In this document: positions 1-17,310 of the stretch, piece by piece
Layout of the letters: every line of letters starts with the position of its first letter
Position numbering within the stretch: the first letter of the stretch is position 1
Source of the DNA: Breviolum minutum Mf 1.05b.01
Lineage: Eukaryota; Sar; Dinophyceae; Suessiales; Symbiodiniaceae
Direction: 5' to 3'
NCBI GenBank assembly: GCA_000507305.1
Contig: DF239217.1
Span: 93,854 to 157,853 of the forward strand
Length of the DNA stretch: 64,000 bases
Notes under the pieces: generated by a model
What the model was told of the DNA's origin: nothing
Databases searched by the model: none
Seen by the model: only the letters and a program-made list of their open reading frames with translations
Made by a program: the position numbers and the translations under genes

Positions 1-226
<226 letters not shown>

Positions 227-247
227 TGCTTCTTCTACTTCATCTAC

Positions 248-336
248 CCTGCTGCTGCCAGCCGTAGCCGATGCCCGCCCCTTCTGTGTCGTAGGTGGCC
301 ACACGGAAAGCCAACACCCCTCCGCGCTCGGGAAGC
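248..336 (-). CDS. Candidate internal exon, unrecognised protein
   Basis: On the minus strand a GC-rich segment has an open frame that begins after a pyrimidine-rich acceptor (CTCTAG|G) and ends at a GT donor (CAGG|GTAGAT). The peptide contains RGGVLAFRVATYDTEGAG followed by IGYGWQQQG. Third codon positions are mostly G or C, as in the tubulin exons. Like all tubulin exons after the first, it starts with G. I do not recognise the protein family. The gene would run leftwards into the ATC array or off the window. A second weaker minus-strand island lies at 646-692. Confidence 0.42.
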
Positions 337-645
337 CTAGAGAGTTGTTTTTTTTGCAAAAGGTGAATTTTAGTAACAGAAATCTCCCCCAAATGCCTTA
401 CATTTCCTAAGCCCGTAGGAAATGTAGTGGTTTGCCTGGTGAGTTTTTTTTGGTTCAATTTTACATCAATCTTGCTAGGGACATGTGACTTATATAAGAA
501 TGTATGTTCTGGTCATACACCTAGATTGCCACATCTGAGGATTTGAGAATGATTAAGGATACGAGACAAAGAATCCATGGGATCATAGGCCGGCAGCCGG
601 CCCACCCTAGAAGAATAATTTTGTGTTCAGGTCCCAGCAGTTCAC

Positions 646-692
646 CAAAGACACCTGAGCCTCGTAGTGCTGCTTCTCCATCAGGTGGGGTT
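646..692 (-). CDS. Weak exon candidate, minus strand
   Basis: After a possible CCCCAG acceptor, one minus frame reads PHLMEKQHYEAQVSL up to a possible GTGAAC donor. It could be an upstream exon of the same gene as 248-336. The other minus frame over this stretch is also open, so the call is weak. Confidence 0.2.
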
Positions 693-699
693 CTGGGGG

Positions 700-1537
700 G
701 TTCGTGGGTCAAACCCACCAAGCTGCTGGGAGTTTTTTTTTGGGGGGGGGCGAAGTGAAGATCTGTTGGTAATTGTGTTTTCATTAGTTTAATTACTTTT
801 ATTTTAACAAAAATGGGAACTTGATCTCCTTTTTTCTATGATTTTTAGTTGCCAAGAAACAAATATCTTATGGAATTTTGAATGATGTTTATTTTTTGTT
901 TTCGTTCTTTTCTTTCAAATTATGCTTTGAACTGATTGAATTCCTCTTTGGGTACCCAAGTCTTGAGGGAGACTTTTTTTTGTCCCATAGCCGCTACATG
1001 TCACGTGGCATGCAATGATCCTTTAACTTGAAACACGCACCCTGTCATCATCTTTGAGACAGCATTTTGTGGTGCCGATTTGTTGATATTTTGATGGAAA
1101 ATAAGGAAGCATGGTCGAAACAAGCTATGGTTCTGTCATATATGGATCGCGCCCAGGTGTGTTCTTTATATTTTTTTCTAGAAACAAAAACCAAGAGGGA
1201 GTGACCATTCCTAGCCTCAAAAATGACCATGTCGTTGGGTGGTTCTCTGTCAAGCCTCGTCAGTTGCTGTCGCGGAGCTCTTTCTAGAGGCGGTGTCTAA
1301 TGATTTGGGCGAAGATTTGTGGCTGTATGTACAGGGATCATTAAATTACCTATTTGTGGGGCATCAAAGTTGATGCAAATGTATGGTCAATTTGAGAGAT
1401 TTCCCACGAATAGTGCATTGTTTGGGTTGGTAATGTAATGACCCGTGATGTAAGAGTGTTGTTTTTCTTTGGCGAGGCTCCCCCCCATCATTTAGCCAGA
1501 TATATATGTATATATATATATACACATATGTATATAC
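700..1537. other. Non-coding stretch, no gene seen
   Basis: AT-rich sequence with T-runs and a (TA)n tract near 1500-1530. No open frame with coding character was seen on either strand. Confidence 0.55.
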
Positions 1538-1642
1538 AATGAACCCTCAAAACCTACATTTTTAGAGGTTTTAATGGTAAATAACATGGTTTTTAGGTGG
1601 CCAAAGCCTTTATTTTTCATGGTTTTGGGGGCTCATGGTATA
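1538..1642 (+). mobile_element. Short hairpin-element family I, copy 1
   Basis: About 105 bp bounded by CAATGAACCCTCAAAACC and TTTTGGGGGCTCATGGTA. A homologous copy lies in reverse orientation at 6799-6906, sharing the 'gtggccaaa(a)cct..tatttttcat' core. Non-autonomous, with no ORF. Confidence 0.65.
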
Positions 1643-2002
1643 TATATATATATTGCAAAATTGGGTAACTCATAAAAAGCAATTTTCATATCTAGACATC
1701 TCCAAAAACACTCCTTGATGGACAACTCTTGTGCAAACATCCCGTAGAAACATCCACATTGTAGTAAGCTGAAAGCTGACTGATTTTTTCGCCTTTACCA
1801 AAGCCATAGTAACTACAGAAGTCCTTCTTTCGGGGAAAAATTCAAGCACTTCTCTCTCTTTGGTGTTGCCTGAGCCCCGTCTGGAAGAAATCAAATTGAG
1901 TTGATGATTCTTGATGGTGATGAGCGACGACCATCAATCTTTGAGCAACAAAAACTCGCCTTTACGTTTTTGAAAGGGTTGTGCCTTTACGCAAAAAAGA
2001 AG

Positions 2003-2106
2003 TACCCTCCCTGAAACTAACATAGCTTATGAAAATCCCTATCTTTCCTGGTAAATACCATCACAATGGTGGATTTTCCATGACTATGTTAGTTTACAGG
2101 AGTGTA
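2003..2106 (+). mobile_element. Hairpin-element family A copy (MITE-like)
   Basis: Starts TACCCTCCCTGAAACTAAC and ends GTTAGTTTACAGGAGTGTA, giving near-complementary termini. The interior (tttcctggtaaataccatca) matches the copy at 25632-25737 almost base for base. Confidence 0.85.
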
Positions 2107-2349
2107 CACACCCAGTTTTTTTTTCGTTCACTACGGTTTCTTTCTGCCAGAGAGGAGCGGTGCAGTATCTTCCATGGCATTTGTGTTTTGACGTGAAGGG
2201 AATACCCCGGATTTCCCACACGGCGGGTCTTGGAGGGGATAACATCTCCAGCTGAAACGCAGGGATTTGGGAAAGAATCAACATTTCTCCATGTTTTCGA
2301 GAAAACTGGGCGGGTTTTTTGATCCCCAACTGGGCCATTCAGACGACTT

Positions 2350-2470
2350 TCCAGGTCTTTCTGGAACTTCATGGAAAAGGTGAGGGCCAGGTGGGGGCAA
2401 GCCTCGGGGACGGCAGCGCCTTGTGGGAATGGATTTCATCAAACTCCGCCAAGTTTTGGAGGTTTCCGGA
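2350..2470 (+). CDS. Weak coding-like island
   Basis: A GC-rich patch whose plus frame reads GQVGASLGDGSALWEWISSN. It lacks clear splice limits, and a minus frame is also open. The family is not recognised. Confidence 0.2.
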
Positions 2471-3098
2471 CGAAACAAATACCACAACCCGAAAAACACA
2501 AAAAGGGTGAACTCATCCTTCCACTTGGAGACTTGAAAGGAGGACATGTTTTCCGGATCTTTTTGTTTGTTTTTTTTTGGGGGTTATATATATGTCCCAA
2601 CTTTTCCGACATATCCCACGTTTCGCAGTCGTCCAGGAAATGCGGCTGGAAATGCAGATCTGTGAGGTGTGAAGAACTGGGGGAGAGGGAAACCTGGATG
2701 GGGGGGGGGAAGGCTAGGAATCTGCAAAAAAAACCACACATCAAAAATCCCCAGGTGGCGCCTCAACTTCAAGGATTCTTTTAAATAAAAGTCACCGGTT
2801 CCCCGTTTTTTTTGGGGTTTCGATGATGACCCCAACTTTGACATTAAATTTGGCTCATTTTTTTAAAACCGACTCGGTTGGTTATCTTCTTTGATCTGTA
2901 TAAACCAGTCAGAATTGCACTGTTTTGGTCTTGTTGCCACGAGTCTCTGAGTCTACAGGTTCAGGTTTGCACATGTTACATCACTCCCCCCAGCTTTTTT
3001 CAAAGCTTTGCGGACGTGATGACAAACAGAGGTGGGAGACGCAACAATGATCCACGTATATCCACGTATTGTTATATATACAGTATATATAATTATAT

Positions 3099-3204
3099 CT
3101 AGGTGGTGGTTTCAAATATGCTTTGTTTTCACCCCTACTTGATGAAATGATCCAATTTGACGGTTCGCATATTTTTCAGATGGGTTGGTTCAATCACCAA
3201 CTAG
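3099..3204 (+). mobile_element. Family B element (candidate introner)
   Basis: Reads CTAG|GTGGTGGTTTCAAATA...CAATCACCAACTAG. The termini are inverted repeats and carry a GT start and an AG end. The core 'gatccaatttgacg..gcatatttttca' is shared by all family B copies. Confidence 0.82.
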
Positions 3205-3610
3205 AATCATATGTATATACCGTAGATCATACGTGTATATATATATATATACACATATTTAGAGCATGGTGATCATCACACCTGGTTTGCATCAACCACA
3301 ATCCTACCATGTCTTCATCATTCCCATCCCCATCCGGGCCATTCCCCCCATCACCGCCGTCACGGTAGATGCCATCTCGATCGCCTCTGAGAGCTTTGCG
3401 TGTGACCAACAAGCACCGTGGCGGCGCAGTTGGGGGCTTTCCTCGGTTTTTTTTTGTTTTTGGAAACGCCGGGGAAATCCATGGAAATCCCATGTTTTTG
3501 TTTTTTTTGGGGATGGAACGCCATCCCGTTGATTTGCAAACATCCCGGGTCCCAACGACTTTCGGATTGATTTTCACTCAAAAGCTACGAGAACAACACT
3601 CTTACCCGAT
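3205..3610. other. TA-repeat followed by a GC-rich island of uncertain coding status
   Basis: A (TA)n tract at 3235-3252 is followed by a GC-rich stretch (3300-3450). Two plus frames are open there, one reading ITAVTVDAISIASESFACD. Both plus frames and a minus frame look equally plausible, so I do not call a gene. Confidence 0.35.
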
Positions 3611-3615
3611 TCCAT

Positions 3616-3702
3616 TACCCTCCCTGAAGCTAACAGTTCGCGCCTGAAAATGGATGGCTGGAAAACTAGTTTCCTTTTTGGATATGTAGTTTCAGGGAGG
3701 GT
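3616..3702 (+). mobile_element. Family A element
   Basis: TACCCTCCCTGAAGCTAAC at the left and TAGTTTCAGGGAGGGT at the right form an inverted repeat around a short diverged centre. Confidence 0.75.
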
Positions 3703-4369
3703 GGGCTGCTTGTTTCATAGGGATTCCCATTTTACGGAGGATTTTATATATTTTCTCCATAGCCATGGCAACGTAGTCATCTCCCCTCACCGAAAAATCT
3801 CCCAAATAATCCAGAAACTGGTTGATTTGTGTAGCTGTTTTCAATTTCAGCTCCCATGACGGGAGCACCAGATACTCTTTTCTTAGCGTTCAGATGCACG
3901 TTGTAGCCGTAGCCATTTTATATTGGTTCTCACCCCCAACCTTGATTATGTCGTCCCGATAACCTCGGGTTTTATGTGAGAAGAGGGAGCAGTTCCCAAC
4001 TCTCTGTCCATAATAGATACATGATAATTTGTTTTTTTGTGTGTTTTTTTTTCCAAAAAATTGTCATTCAAGTAGGTGACTAGATACAAGATTTTCTTAA
4101 GTCATTCCTCAAGTGAGCAGCGAACAAAACGTTTGGTTTTTCGTTGTAGATAGGAGACATTGTACTAAACCGTTTTAATAGGGATCTGAAAAAAAAAACA
4201 ATATTAGGATCTCATCATGAAGCAATTGTCACCATCTTTCTCCCATTCCAAATACTAAGGCAAGGTTCAGTTGGCACTGTGGTGTTGGAGGTGTGGGCCA
4301 AATTCATGGGGAAGTGGAGATGCTCCTTTTTTTGAATGCACATACAAATATCCTAAGCTTATAAGAAGT

Positions 4370-4530
4370 ATATATACACACACTGTATTTATATATAGGT
4401 ATATATATATAGGTATATATATATACACATAATTATAATAATTATATACACCATGTAGAATGGTATATATGATTATAAAGATATATATATATATATTTAT
4501 TATCAAATATATATCTATATATATACACTT
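4370..4530. repeat. (TA)n-rich low-complexity block
   Basis: Repeated TATATA/ATACAC runs with interruptions. No gene. Confidence 0.85.
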
Positions 4531-4718
4531 TTGATATACACGACACTCCCTTTCCCCAAATCAGATATATATGTTTGGTCCAAAATTAACCCCAGATTCA
4601 TCGCCTACGTCGTGCGGAACTCTGCATGGCCTTGGTGAAGGCGTCTTTTTGGTGAAGATTGGGGAAGGTTGAGTGTTTAATTGGTGTTTTTTTTCCTACA
4701 AATCCATCACAAATTGAA

Positions 4719-4820
4719 TGGGACCTTACCAACGGACCCCTTTCCGTAAGTTGCGATTGAGCTATTAGATACTCAGGTTTAGGGGGTCCGTTCAGTGGGT
4801 CCTGTTGGAGATTTCTTGGA
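4719..4820 (+). mobile_element. Family F element, solo copy
   Basis: TGGGACCTTACCAACGGACC at the left, and GGTCCGTTCAGTGGGTCC followed by a tail 'tgttggagatttcttgga' at the right. A second copy with the same centre (gatactcaggtttagg) sits inside a family B element at 53122-53348. Confidence 0.8.
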
Positions 4821-4988
4821 TACAAGTTGAAGGTGGCTGGAAGGGTGGCTGGATTCTTTTTGGAAAACGGAGCTGGAAAATTTTCACACCTTTTGAACCC
4901 AAAGTCATGGGTCATGGTGTCTGAATGGAAGATGATGTTTTTGCGGATTTCAATGGGGTGATTTTTAGGTTCCATGTTATTTTTATTT

Positions 4989-5091
4989 TACTCTTTCTCC
5001 CATAATCATGAAAACGGAAAACAGCTGCATTTGAAAGGAAACGATTCTATTGGAGCACTTCCATGATTGCGGGAGGAAGGGTAAAAGGACT
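4989..5091 (+). mobile_element. Family G element
   Basis: Left end TACTCTTTCTCCCATAATCA, right end CCATGATTGCGGGAGGAAGG. The termini are complementary. Two relatives lie at 17832-18052 (interrupted) and 42299-42402. Confidence 0.8.
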
Positions 5092-6187
5092 CTTCAAACA
5101 TGCTAAGATTGCTTTCTTCTCAATGTGCTTATGGTTTAGTCAGTTTAATCATGCATATTCATGCTAATCTTTTGTGTTTCAATCAGCCTATTTTGAATCA
5201 ACAATGTTCGGTACTTTGTATGCTAGGTGCAACAAGGGTTTGAAGAATTCATCATTTTTTTGCAAGGCTATGTCATCTGGACATCTTGGATATATTATTT
5301 GTTTCCAGCAGTTTTTTGGACCATCTAGCTACTACTAGTAATTGGTAGGAGAAGTGATTAGGAGCAGTACTACTACCACTCTTATGATTTTGTAAAATCT
5401 TTACCACGGAAAAAAACATGCGTTTTTTTTTCACCAAGCATTTTTGAAAACCTGGCTCGGTTTCGGTTGTGGTGTGTAATTGTCTGGAAAGGTTTCAGGG
5501 GAAGATTTTTTTCGACCGCCTTCAAGGACACCCATGACAGCGACCGGCCACGTTTGGGCTGGGACCAGAGCGAGGATCGCTCGCCGCATCGACCGTGTGG
5601 GAGGGATTTGTTTCGGGGTTCGGCGACCGTGGCCTAAAAGAAGGGGCAAAAACCTTAGCAGGGAAACGATTAAAAATCACATAGACCACTGTTTTTCACG
5701 GGAAGTTTTTGGGGAGAATTCATTGTGTTGAGCCAAAGTGCTTAAAAAAGGGATGGAGTAGGGGAGGTGTGATAGTTCCCAGAGTGAATTTAAGTAGAGT
5801 GGGTATTTTTTTATGAGATAAGAATTAAAAACACTACCTATTGACAAAAAAAACGCCCTGGAGGTTACTCCAAAAGTCGATGGTTTTTTTGCGGCCCAAG
5901 TCTCACAACTTCCCCGATCATCGCCGTCCAACTTCCACCCAAAACTTCGAAAAAGTTCGGCAGAAGGCCAGCGACTTTGCTGCAAGTTCGCCTTGAAGAA
6001 ATGACCTTTCAACACATGTCTTGTTTAAGATATTTTGAAATGGTAAATGAATGTAAAGGAATTGTGTTCATGTTAAACTTCGGGGAAGGTTTTACTGAAA
6101 ATCAATGAAGGTGATTCATTTCCTTTGGGGGAGGTCTATTTTCAGTGCGAACTGTTAGTTTCTAATAATTTTCAAATCTATTTCATC
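5092..6187. other. Non-coding stretch with one GC-rich island
   Basis: Mostly AT-rich. A GC-rich patch at about 5505-5640 is open in both directions without clear splice limits, so no gene is assigned. Confidence 0.4.
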
Positions 6188-6281
6188 AACTAGTGGTTAA
6201 TTGTTGGTTTGGGTTGGTGGTTTGGATTCTTGGGATTCCCTTTTGAAAGGGCCCCAAACCACCGGGCCCATCATTAGCTGA
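6188..6281 (+). mobile_element. Family H element, shortened
   Basis: Begins AACTAGTGGTTAATTGTTGG and ends CCGGGCCCATCATTAGCTGA. It is a shorter relative of the near-perfect long hairpin at 40829-40972. Confidence 0.75.
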
Positions 6282-6289
6282 TCTCAATG

Positions 6290-6495
6290 AAGGAGTAGAT
6301 CAAGTCTCCCAACCTTGGCAGGACTTATCAATTCTGAGCCCAGATGGTCAACGAAGTAGCGATGTGCTGAGTGCTCTACGTGTGCCTGTTGGGGGAGCCC
6401 GGTCGGTGGAGCCCCGGGACGGGAGTTTTTCGGGGGTTGGTGGGGAGCCCAAAAATGACAAGTTGGAAATTTATGGACATCTTGCACCTGGATGA
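6290..6495 (+). CDS. Candidate exon or ORF without ATG, unrecognised
   Basis: Directly after the family H element, a plus frame opens behind an AG|GA acceptor (tgaag|GAGTAGATC) and stays open for over 60 codons to a TGA. It contains LSILSPDGQRSSDVLSALRV and then PVGGARSVEPRDGSFSGVGG. Third positions are GC-rich at the start of the frame. A minus frame is also open, so the strand is uncertain. No family is recognised. Confidence 0.28.
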
Positions 6496-6798
6496 GAGAA
6501 GCACCAAGGTAGGAACACACATTAAGATAATGTAATAGTGATATTTGAAACGGGAAGTCAGACATGTTCTCGCCTTCCAACTGCTCAAGCTGGATTTCAG
6601 AAGTCATGAAAAATGAAAAACCAACGGAAAAATCAAGCAAACATTGAAAAAAACACATGCAAAATTTGAAGGGAAGCGATTTGGAGCTTGTTCTGGACCT
6701 GACTATAGGATTTGAGGAGCTGGATACCTGGTGGTAGGCCAGCAATTCGCTGGAAAAAAGCCCTGGGCCATGGGGGCCATGGTGGGTGGGTGTATCCA

Positions 6799-6906
6799 CC
6801 ATGAGTCCCCCAAAACTTATGAAAAATACAGGTTTTGGCCACCTAAAAAACCAGGGTATTTACCATAAAAACATCTAAAACATGTAGGTTTTGGAGGGTT
6901 CATGGC
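6799..6906 (-). mobile_element. Family I element, copy 2 (inverted relative to copy 1)
   Basis: Begins CCATGAGTCCCCCAAAACTT and ends TTTTGGAGGGTTCATGG. Its reverse complement aligns with 1538-1642. Confidence 0.65.
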
Positions 6907-7314
6907 ACCCTTAGACTTGCCATGATCTAACTCCGAGGTCTCACAACTCCTGGCTGCTTGTGCTGCAGGAGCGCGGAATGGTGGGATGTTAGGGCCGGAT
7001 GTTAGGGCCTGCCTGATTTCTGATGGGTTTCTAAAGACTCCCATGTTTTGTAGGGGATAAAGCTCATCAACCCAATGGATGGAGGTTTATATTAGCCATT
7101 TTTTTAAGATTGTTGTAGTGGTGAAGGTAGTTTATGAGTTTATTCCCAAGAGAGTTTAGAGTTTCAACCGTGGCAAAAATAAGGGGGTGTTTCAAGATAT
7201 TAGAGAGGTTTCCAAAAAATATCCAAACAGTCCAGTGGGAAATGAGGCATTTTTTGGGAGGAAAGCAACAGATTTTAAAGCTCCTGATTTTGTGAGAGAC
7301 ACTCATGAATATAT

Positions 7315-7339
7315 TTGTATATACGTACATATATATATA

Positions 7340-7373
<34 letters not shown>

Positions 7374-7450
7374 CATATATACATATATACATATATACAT
7401 ATATACAGATATACAGATATACATATATACGTATATATATATATACAATT
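7315..7450. repeat. ATAC/ATATAC tandem-repeat block
   Basis: Runs of ATAC, ATATACAT and ATATACAG units. Open frames over this block are artefacts of repeat periodicity. Confidence 0.95.
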
Positions 7451-7644
7451 GCAATATGATATATAATGTATCCATGTATGTATACAGATTGGTTTATAAG
7501 CATTTCCGGAATGAAGTCTTATAAAAGGATTTCTTAGCTATTTCCCAAGTATATAAACTGTTATAAATTGTCCTGGTCAGCTAGTGTCACTTGGATGTGG
7601 GCATGTGTGGGTCGTTTACTGCCAGAGACCACATTGTCCCAACT

Positions 7645-7992
<348 letters not shown>

Positions 7993-8076
7993 TTTGAATA
8001 CCCTGAAAGTCTATAGACTTTCAAAGTACCAAAAATTTCAGAGCTATCACCTGTAAGGCCAATTGTTTACTCCTAG

Positions 8077-8197
8077 GATAGTGGGGTTCATCACCCTTCC
8101 CTGGCCCGTCATCCGCGAACCTTTCGTCCTTAGTCCCCGATCGGAAGGCGCTTCGTTAGAATGGGAGGCACCGGGAGTTTTGGATGCCGAAAGTTAA
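8077..8197 (+). CDS. Candidate terminal exon, unrecognised protein
   Basis: After an AG|G acceptor (tcctag|G) the plus frame reads IVGFITLPWPVIREPFVLS then PRSEGASLEWEAPGVLDAES and stops at TAA (8195-8197). Third positions are mostly G or C, and the composition contrasts sharply with the flanks. It would be the 3' exon of a plus-strand gene whose upstream exons are not recognised. No domain identified. Confidence 0.38.
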
Positions 8198-8363
8198 TGC
8201 CCTGTGGGAATTTTTGGAGGAACACAAGTCGGTTGTGGAATGAGTAAAGTCACTACCAGGCACTACCACCTCACAAAGAGTAGAGTTATTTTCTTCGAGG
8301 TGATGCAGGACCTTTTGGTTGGTGGCCCCTCCTCATTGTTTTTGGGGGTTTGGGGATCAACAT

Positions 8364-8545
8364 ACTGTTGATGGGTTCAGAAATCCCAAACAACCACCGG
8401 CTTGGGATGTTTTTGGAAACCCGTCGTAAATAATGGGAGAAACAAACTCCCTTCCAGTCTCACCCGGTTGTGGAGTTGGTAGGTTTTTAATAAGAAAGCA
8501 TCGGGATTGGTAGCCTGAACTTGTAAACGAAAGGTCTGTCAAATA
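8364..8545 (+). mobile_element. Family E element, degenerate
   Basis: Left end TACTGTTGATGGGTTCAGAA and the internal 'aataatggga' motif match family E. The right end is barely recognisable. Confidence 0.45.
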
Positions 8546-8548
8546 TAT

Positions 8549-8640
8549 ATCACCCTCCTTGGAACTAACTCACATATATATCCTTTTTAAAGTGGGCAAT
8601 TTTGAGTCGATGACTTTTTCGAATTTCGAAAAAGTGGAAT
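8549..8640 (+). mobile_element. Family A relic (left half)
   Basis: CACCCTCCTTGGAACTAAC followed by 'ggcaattttgagtcgatga' matches the subfamily at 31369-31466. The right terminus is lost. Confidence 0.5.
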
Positions 8641-9626
8641 AAAATACTCTCTGCAATACTCATGGTTCGGTGGATTTTTTGCCCCCTTCAGAAACTACAC
8701 CATTTTCTTCAAGGGACCCCATGTTCATCCATTACGGGTGGACCCGTGAAAACCACGACGATGGGAGGCGGACAGGGTGCGGTGCTTAGTGGTGCGTGGA
8801 AGCTTGTTACGCGCCGGCAAGGCCGTTGAGGTTCCCCCGGGTGGTACGTCCACGGGAGGAGGAGCTGGAAGCATTGGACGTTTTTGTTCACTGAAAGTGG
8901 TTGTGGTTTTTGTTGGACTTTTGTTGGACTTTTGTTGGTTTCTGTTAGAGGGGGTGGATGTTGGAGGTATGTAAACGTATGTTTTTTTTGGTAAATCATA
9001 GCAACCTCATGGGCAAGATCAGGTGAAATGGTGGGTTTCGTAGCAAAATGCGTGATTTTGGCATCAGTATTTGGAGAGATTCGTTGTTTTATTTGGGTTT
9101 TCAAACATTTTGAACCTTGGTTGCCCATTTTATTTTCGGTTTCTTTTTTTCCCGACCTAAACAAATATATTTAGTGATTCAACCAAAGAATCATCTTGGG
9201 AAATTGAGAAAAGATAATGCTCTTCGGAAAGAACATCAAATTTTCTACAAATCCGATTTTTTTTTTGCCCCTGCACCAAAAAAAGATCAGAAGATTCAGC
9301 CCAAAGTTCAACAATCAACAAACAGGACATGGAGGAAATTCAACCAACAAAATTTATCTCCCCAACTCGTTTTCCCCGTTGACATCCTTGGGGGACCTGG
9401 CTGCTGGCCAACGCAACGCTGGCCCTGGCAGTACATCCCTGGACAACCCACTGTAGCCAAGTCTCCAGAGCCGGTCTGGGTGACCTAAGGACGGGTTGGC
9501 TGGTGGTTAGTTTGGTCAGGTGACTCAAAATGCTGGTGGATTTGTTATGTTATTTGTTGTAGGGACTTTTTTTTTGCCCAGTTATTCTTTAAGGGATAGT
9601 ATAATGGGGTACTATGAAGGATCCCT
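8641..9626. other. No confident gene; long minus-strand open frame noted
   Basis: A minus frame of 151 codons (8709-9164) and shorter plus frames overlap in a region with a GC-rich patch near 8800-8880. Codon character does not favour one strand, so no CDS is called. Confidence 0.35.
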
Positions 9627-9772
9627 AATGTTGATGCTTCAGACATCTGGCGTTCACATGCGTTGAGGTTGGTGGTCGATAAACGCCACTATTTAAAACC
9701 AAGGTTTTGAATACATCATCGTATCCTAGTATCCTAGATGGTGATCGCAGGATTTCTGAACCATCAACAGTA
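9627..9772 (+). mobile_element. Family E element
   Basis: Left TAATGTTGATGCTTCAGACA and right GATTTCTGAACCATCAACAG+TA are inverted relatives. A family B copy begins only a few bases later. Confidence 0.65.
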
Positions 9773-9779
9773 TCTCGCT

Positions 9780-9880
9780 GGTGGCAACTCAAACATTTTT
9801 TATTTTCACCCCGAACCCTGGGGAAACGATCCAATTTGACGAGCATATTTTTCAAATAGGTTGGTTCAACCACCAACTAG
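9780..9880 (+). mobile_element. Family B element (candidate introner)
   Basis: GGTGGCAACTCAAACA...AACCACCAACTAG|GTATG. The right end is an AG, and the core 'gatccaatttgacgagcata' is present. Confidence 0.8.
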
Positions 9881-10330
9881 GTATGTTGGGGGTTGCCGAA
9901 ACCCTGTATGGGTAAATATATAATCCAATTGAAGGGCATGGAAGGTTTTTATCCTTCGCGCTTTCCACTGTGAAGGTTCGGTTCGTGTTTTGGCACGACC
10001 CAACGGTTTTTTGTGGTTTCTTATCAAAACACTTTTGTTTGAAATTGTGTACAGGCAATATAGTTAAAGATGATGTTATACAATTATATCATTCATATAT
10101 ATATATATATGTATTATATATGTATATGTAGATATGATATTATATACAGATTATCTAGATATTTTCTGAGGGATTGTTCCCTTGGTTGGTGAATGACAAT
10201 TTGATTAAAACATGGTCACTCTGGTGGGCATAAGGCTCTAGACATCTTCAAGAATCCCTTTCCAAAAATCCCAGGATATGCTTAGGAACCAATGTTAAGC
10301 ACCACGTACAAAATGTGTTTTGGAAGCCTT

Positions 10331-10437
10331 TACACCCCTGAAGATTAACATGGACCATGATCATGGAGGTTTGGAAGATCATTTTCCTTTCTAAATGGGT
10401 GATTTGTAGATTCCAGCCGTTAATCTTCCAGGGTGTA
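10331..10437 (+). mobile_element. Family D element
   Basis: TACACCCCTGAAGATTAACA ... GTTAATCTTCCAGGGTGTA gives terminal inverted repeats of about 19 bp. Related copies lie at 25045, 46018 and 57915. Confidence 0.82.
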
Positions 10438-10893
10438 TGACTCAGGGAGTCTTCCAGGCGGTTTTTTTTTTTTTGAGAATTTTTTTCGACTCAGCGACTC
10501 GCAAGGTAGATTGGGAGCCATCAAGGAGGCAAAAGGATATCATGGAATCAATGAACTCCCTTTATATTAGGATGCTAAGGAAAATACCCAATACTTGGAC
10601 AGATTCGTTATTTGGCGACTTTTTTTCAGGGGGGGAACCCAACAGGTTTAAAAGTTCCTTTAAGGGAAAAAGACAGATTAAAATCATATTTGGTGAATCG
10701 ATTGAGTTGACCTTTGAAACAAACTTGAAGCCATGGTGCTTCGTCCTGCCTGTGGCTTTGACAAACAGAAGCTCGATTGGTTCACTGATGTTTTCGCTTG
10801 CCGTTGGGCTCAAGGATTTGTGCCTGAGGTGTACCACATCGCACGGTGTGCTGAAAGACACTTTCCAACACTTTCTCTCGCTACTTCGAAGCC

Positions 10894-16470
<5,577 letters not shown>

Positions 16471-17166
16471 GCTCCTATGCTGACCTTGTTGCGCCAACTT
16501 TGGCACATTGCTGGGTTCGCCCGGCAAGGTTGCCGCACGAACTGGCTATTTGGGATTGATGGGGGGAACCAAAAAGAGCGGCCTTTCAGCAGCTGTCGTT
16601 TCTTTACATGTTCCGACGGAAGGATCAAGAGCTTTGATGTTTGTTGTTTGCTTAGTTCTTGTTGGTTTGTGAACAAAAACAATTTGTTTACACGTTTGCA
16701 AACGGCTGTTTGGAAGCAGGTGACATTCCAGATGTTAATTTGAGTCCGTGTGTTTCCGAAATTGCATGTTTAGCAAAGAATTGATAGTAGACTGATGGAA
16801 ACTGTTAGCCACTGGGATGAGGAAACAACACAACGGACATTTGGGGCACTTTTCAAATTCGGACCAACTCAACGTCGTTATCTTCACTATTGATCATCCC
16901 ACCTTAGGGGGGAAACCGATGCTTGAATTTTTGCCCCCCACAAAAATTGAAGTGACCACAAGAAAGGGACCATTTCAAAAAACAGTTTCATTTTCCAACC
17001 ATTGATTCTTCAAAGGATATGGGAATTTTCAGGGGAGTAAGTCTCGGTATATACGTTCATCCGTTCTTCCATCAAATTTCATAAATTCGATTTCCAGTCT
17101 TGATTTTTGGAGGGTTACATTTGTATATTCACCATTTTTCATGACATATCGTGAGATATGAACCAT
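16471..17166. other. 3' flank of alpha-tubulin, no gene called
   Basis: Starts after the TAA at 16468-16470. A short open patch near 16500-16640 is more likely 3' UTR than a separate gene. Confidence 0.45.
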
Positions 17167-17310
17167 ATGTTTGTGACGGGATCGGCTAAGGCGGGCAATG
17201 GTTTTCAAGCAGCTCAGAATTTGAGAGCTGGCGACAGCAAGGAACAGGAGGCCGAGAGACTTTTTTCCCGCTGTGGAAGTGCCGATTCCAAGGGGGGTTG
17301 TGAAAGGTGA
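17167..17310 (+). CDS. Small ORF, 47 residues, unrecognised
   Basis: ATG at 17167 opens a frame that reads MFVTGSAKAGNGFQAAQNLR then AGDSKEQEAERLFSRCGSAD and stops at TGA (17308-17310). Third positions are enriched in G or C, and the peptide is hydrophilic and charged. It could be a short protein, or an exon whose donor lies before the stop. No family recognised. Confidence 0.3.
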   Translation: MFVTGSAKAGNGFQAAQNLRAGDSKEQEAERLFSRCGSADSKGGCER

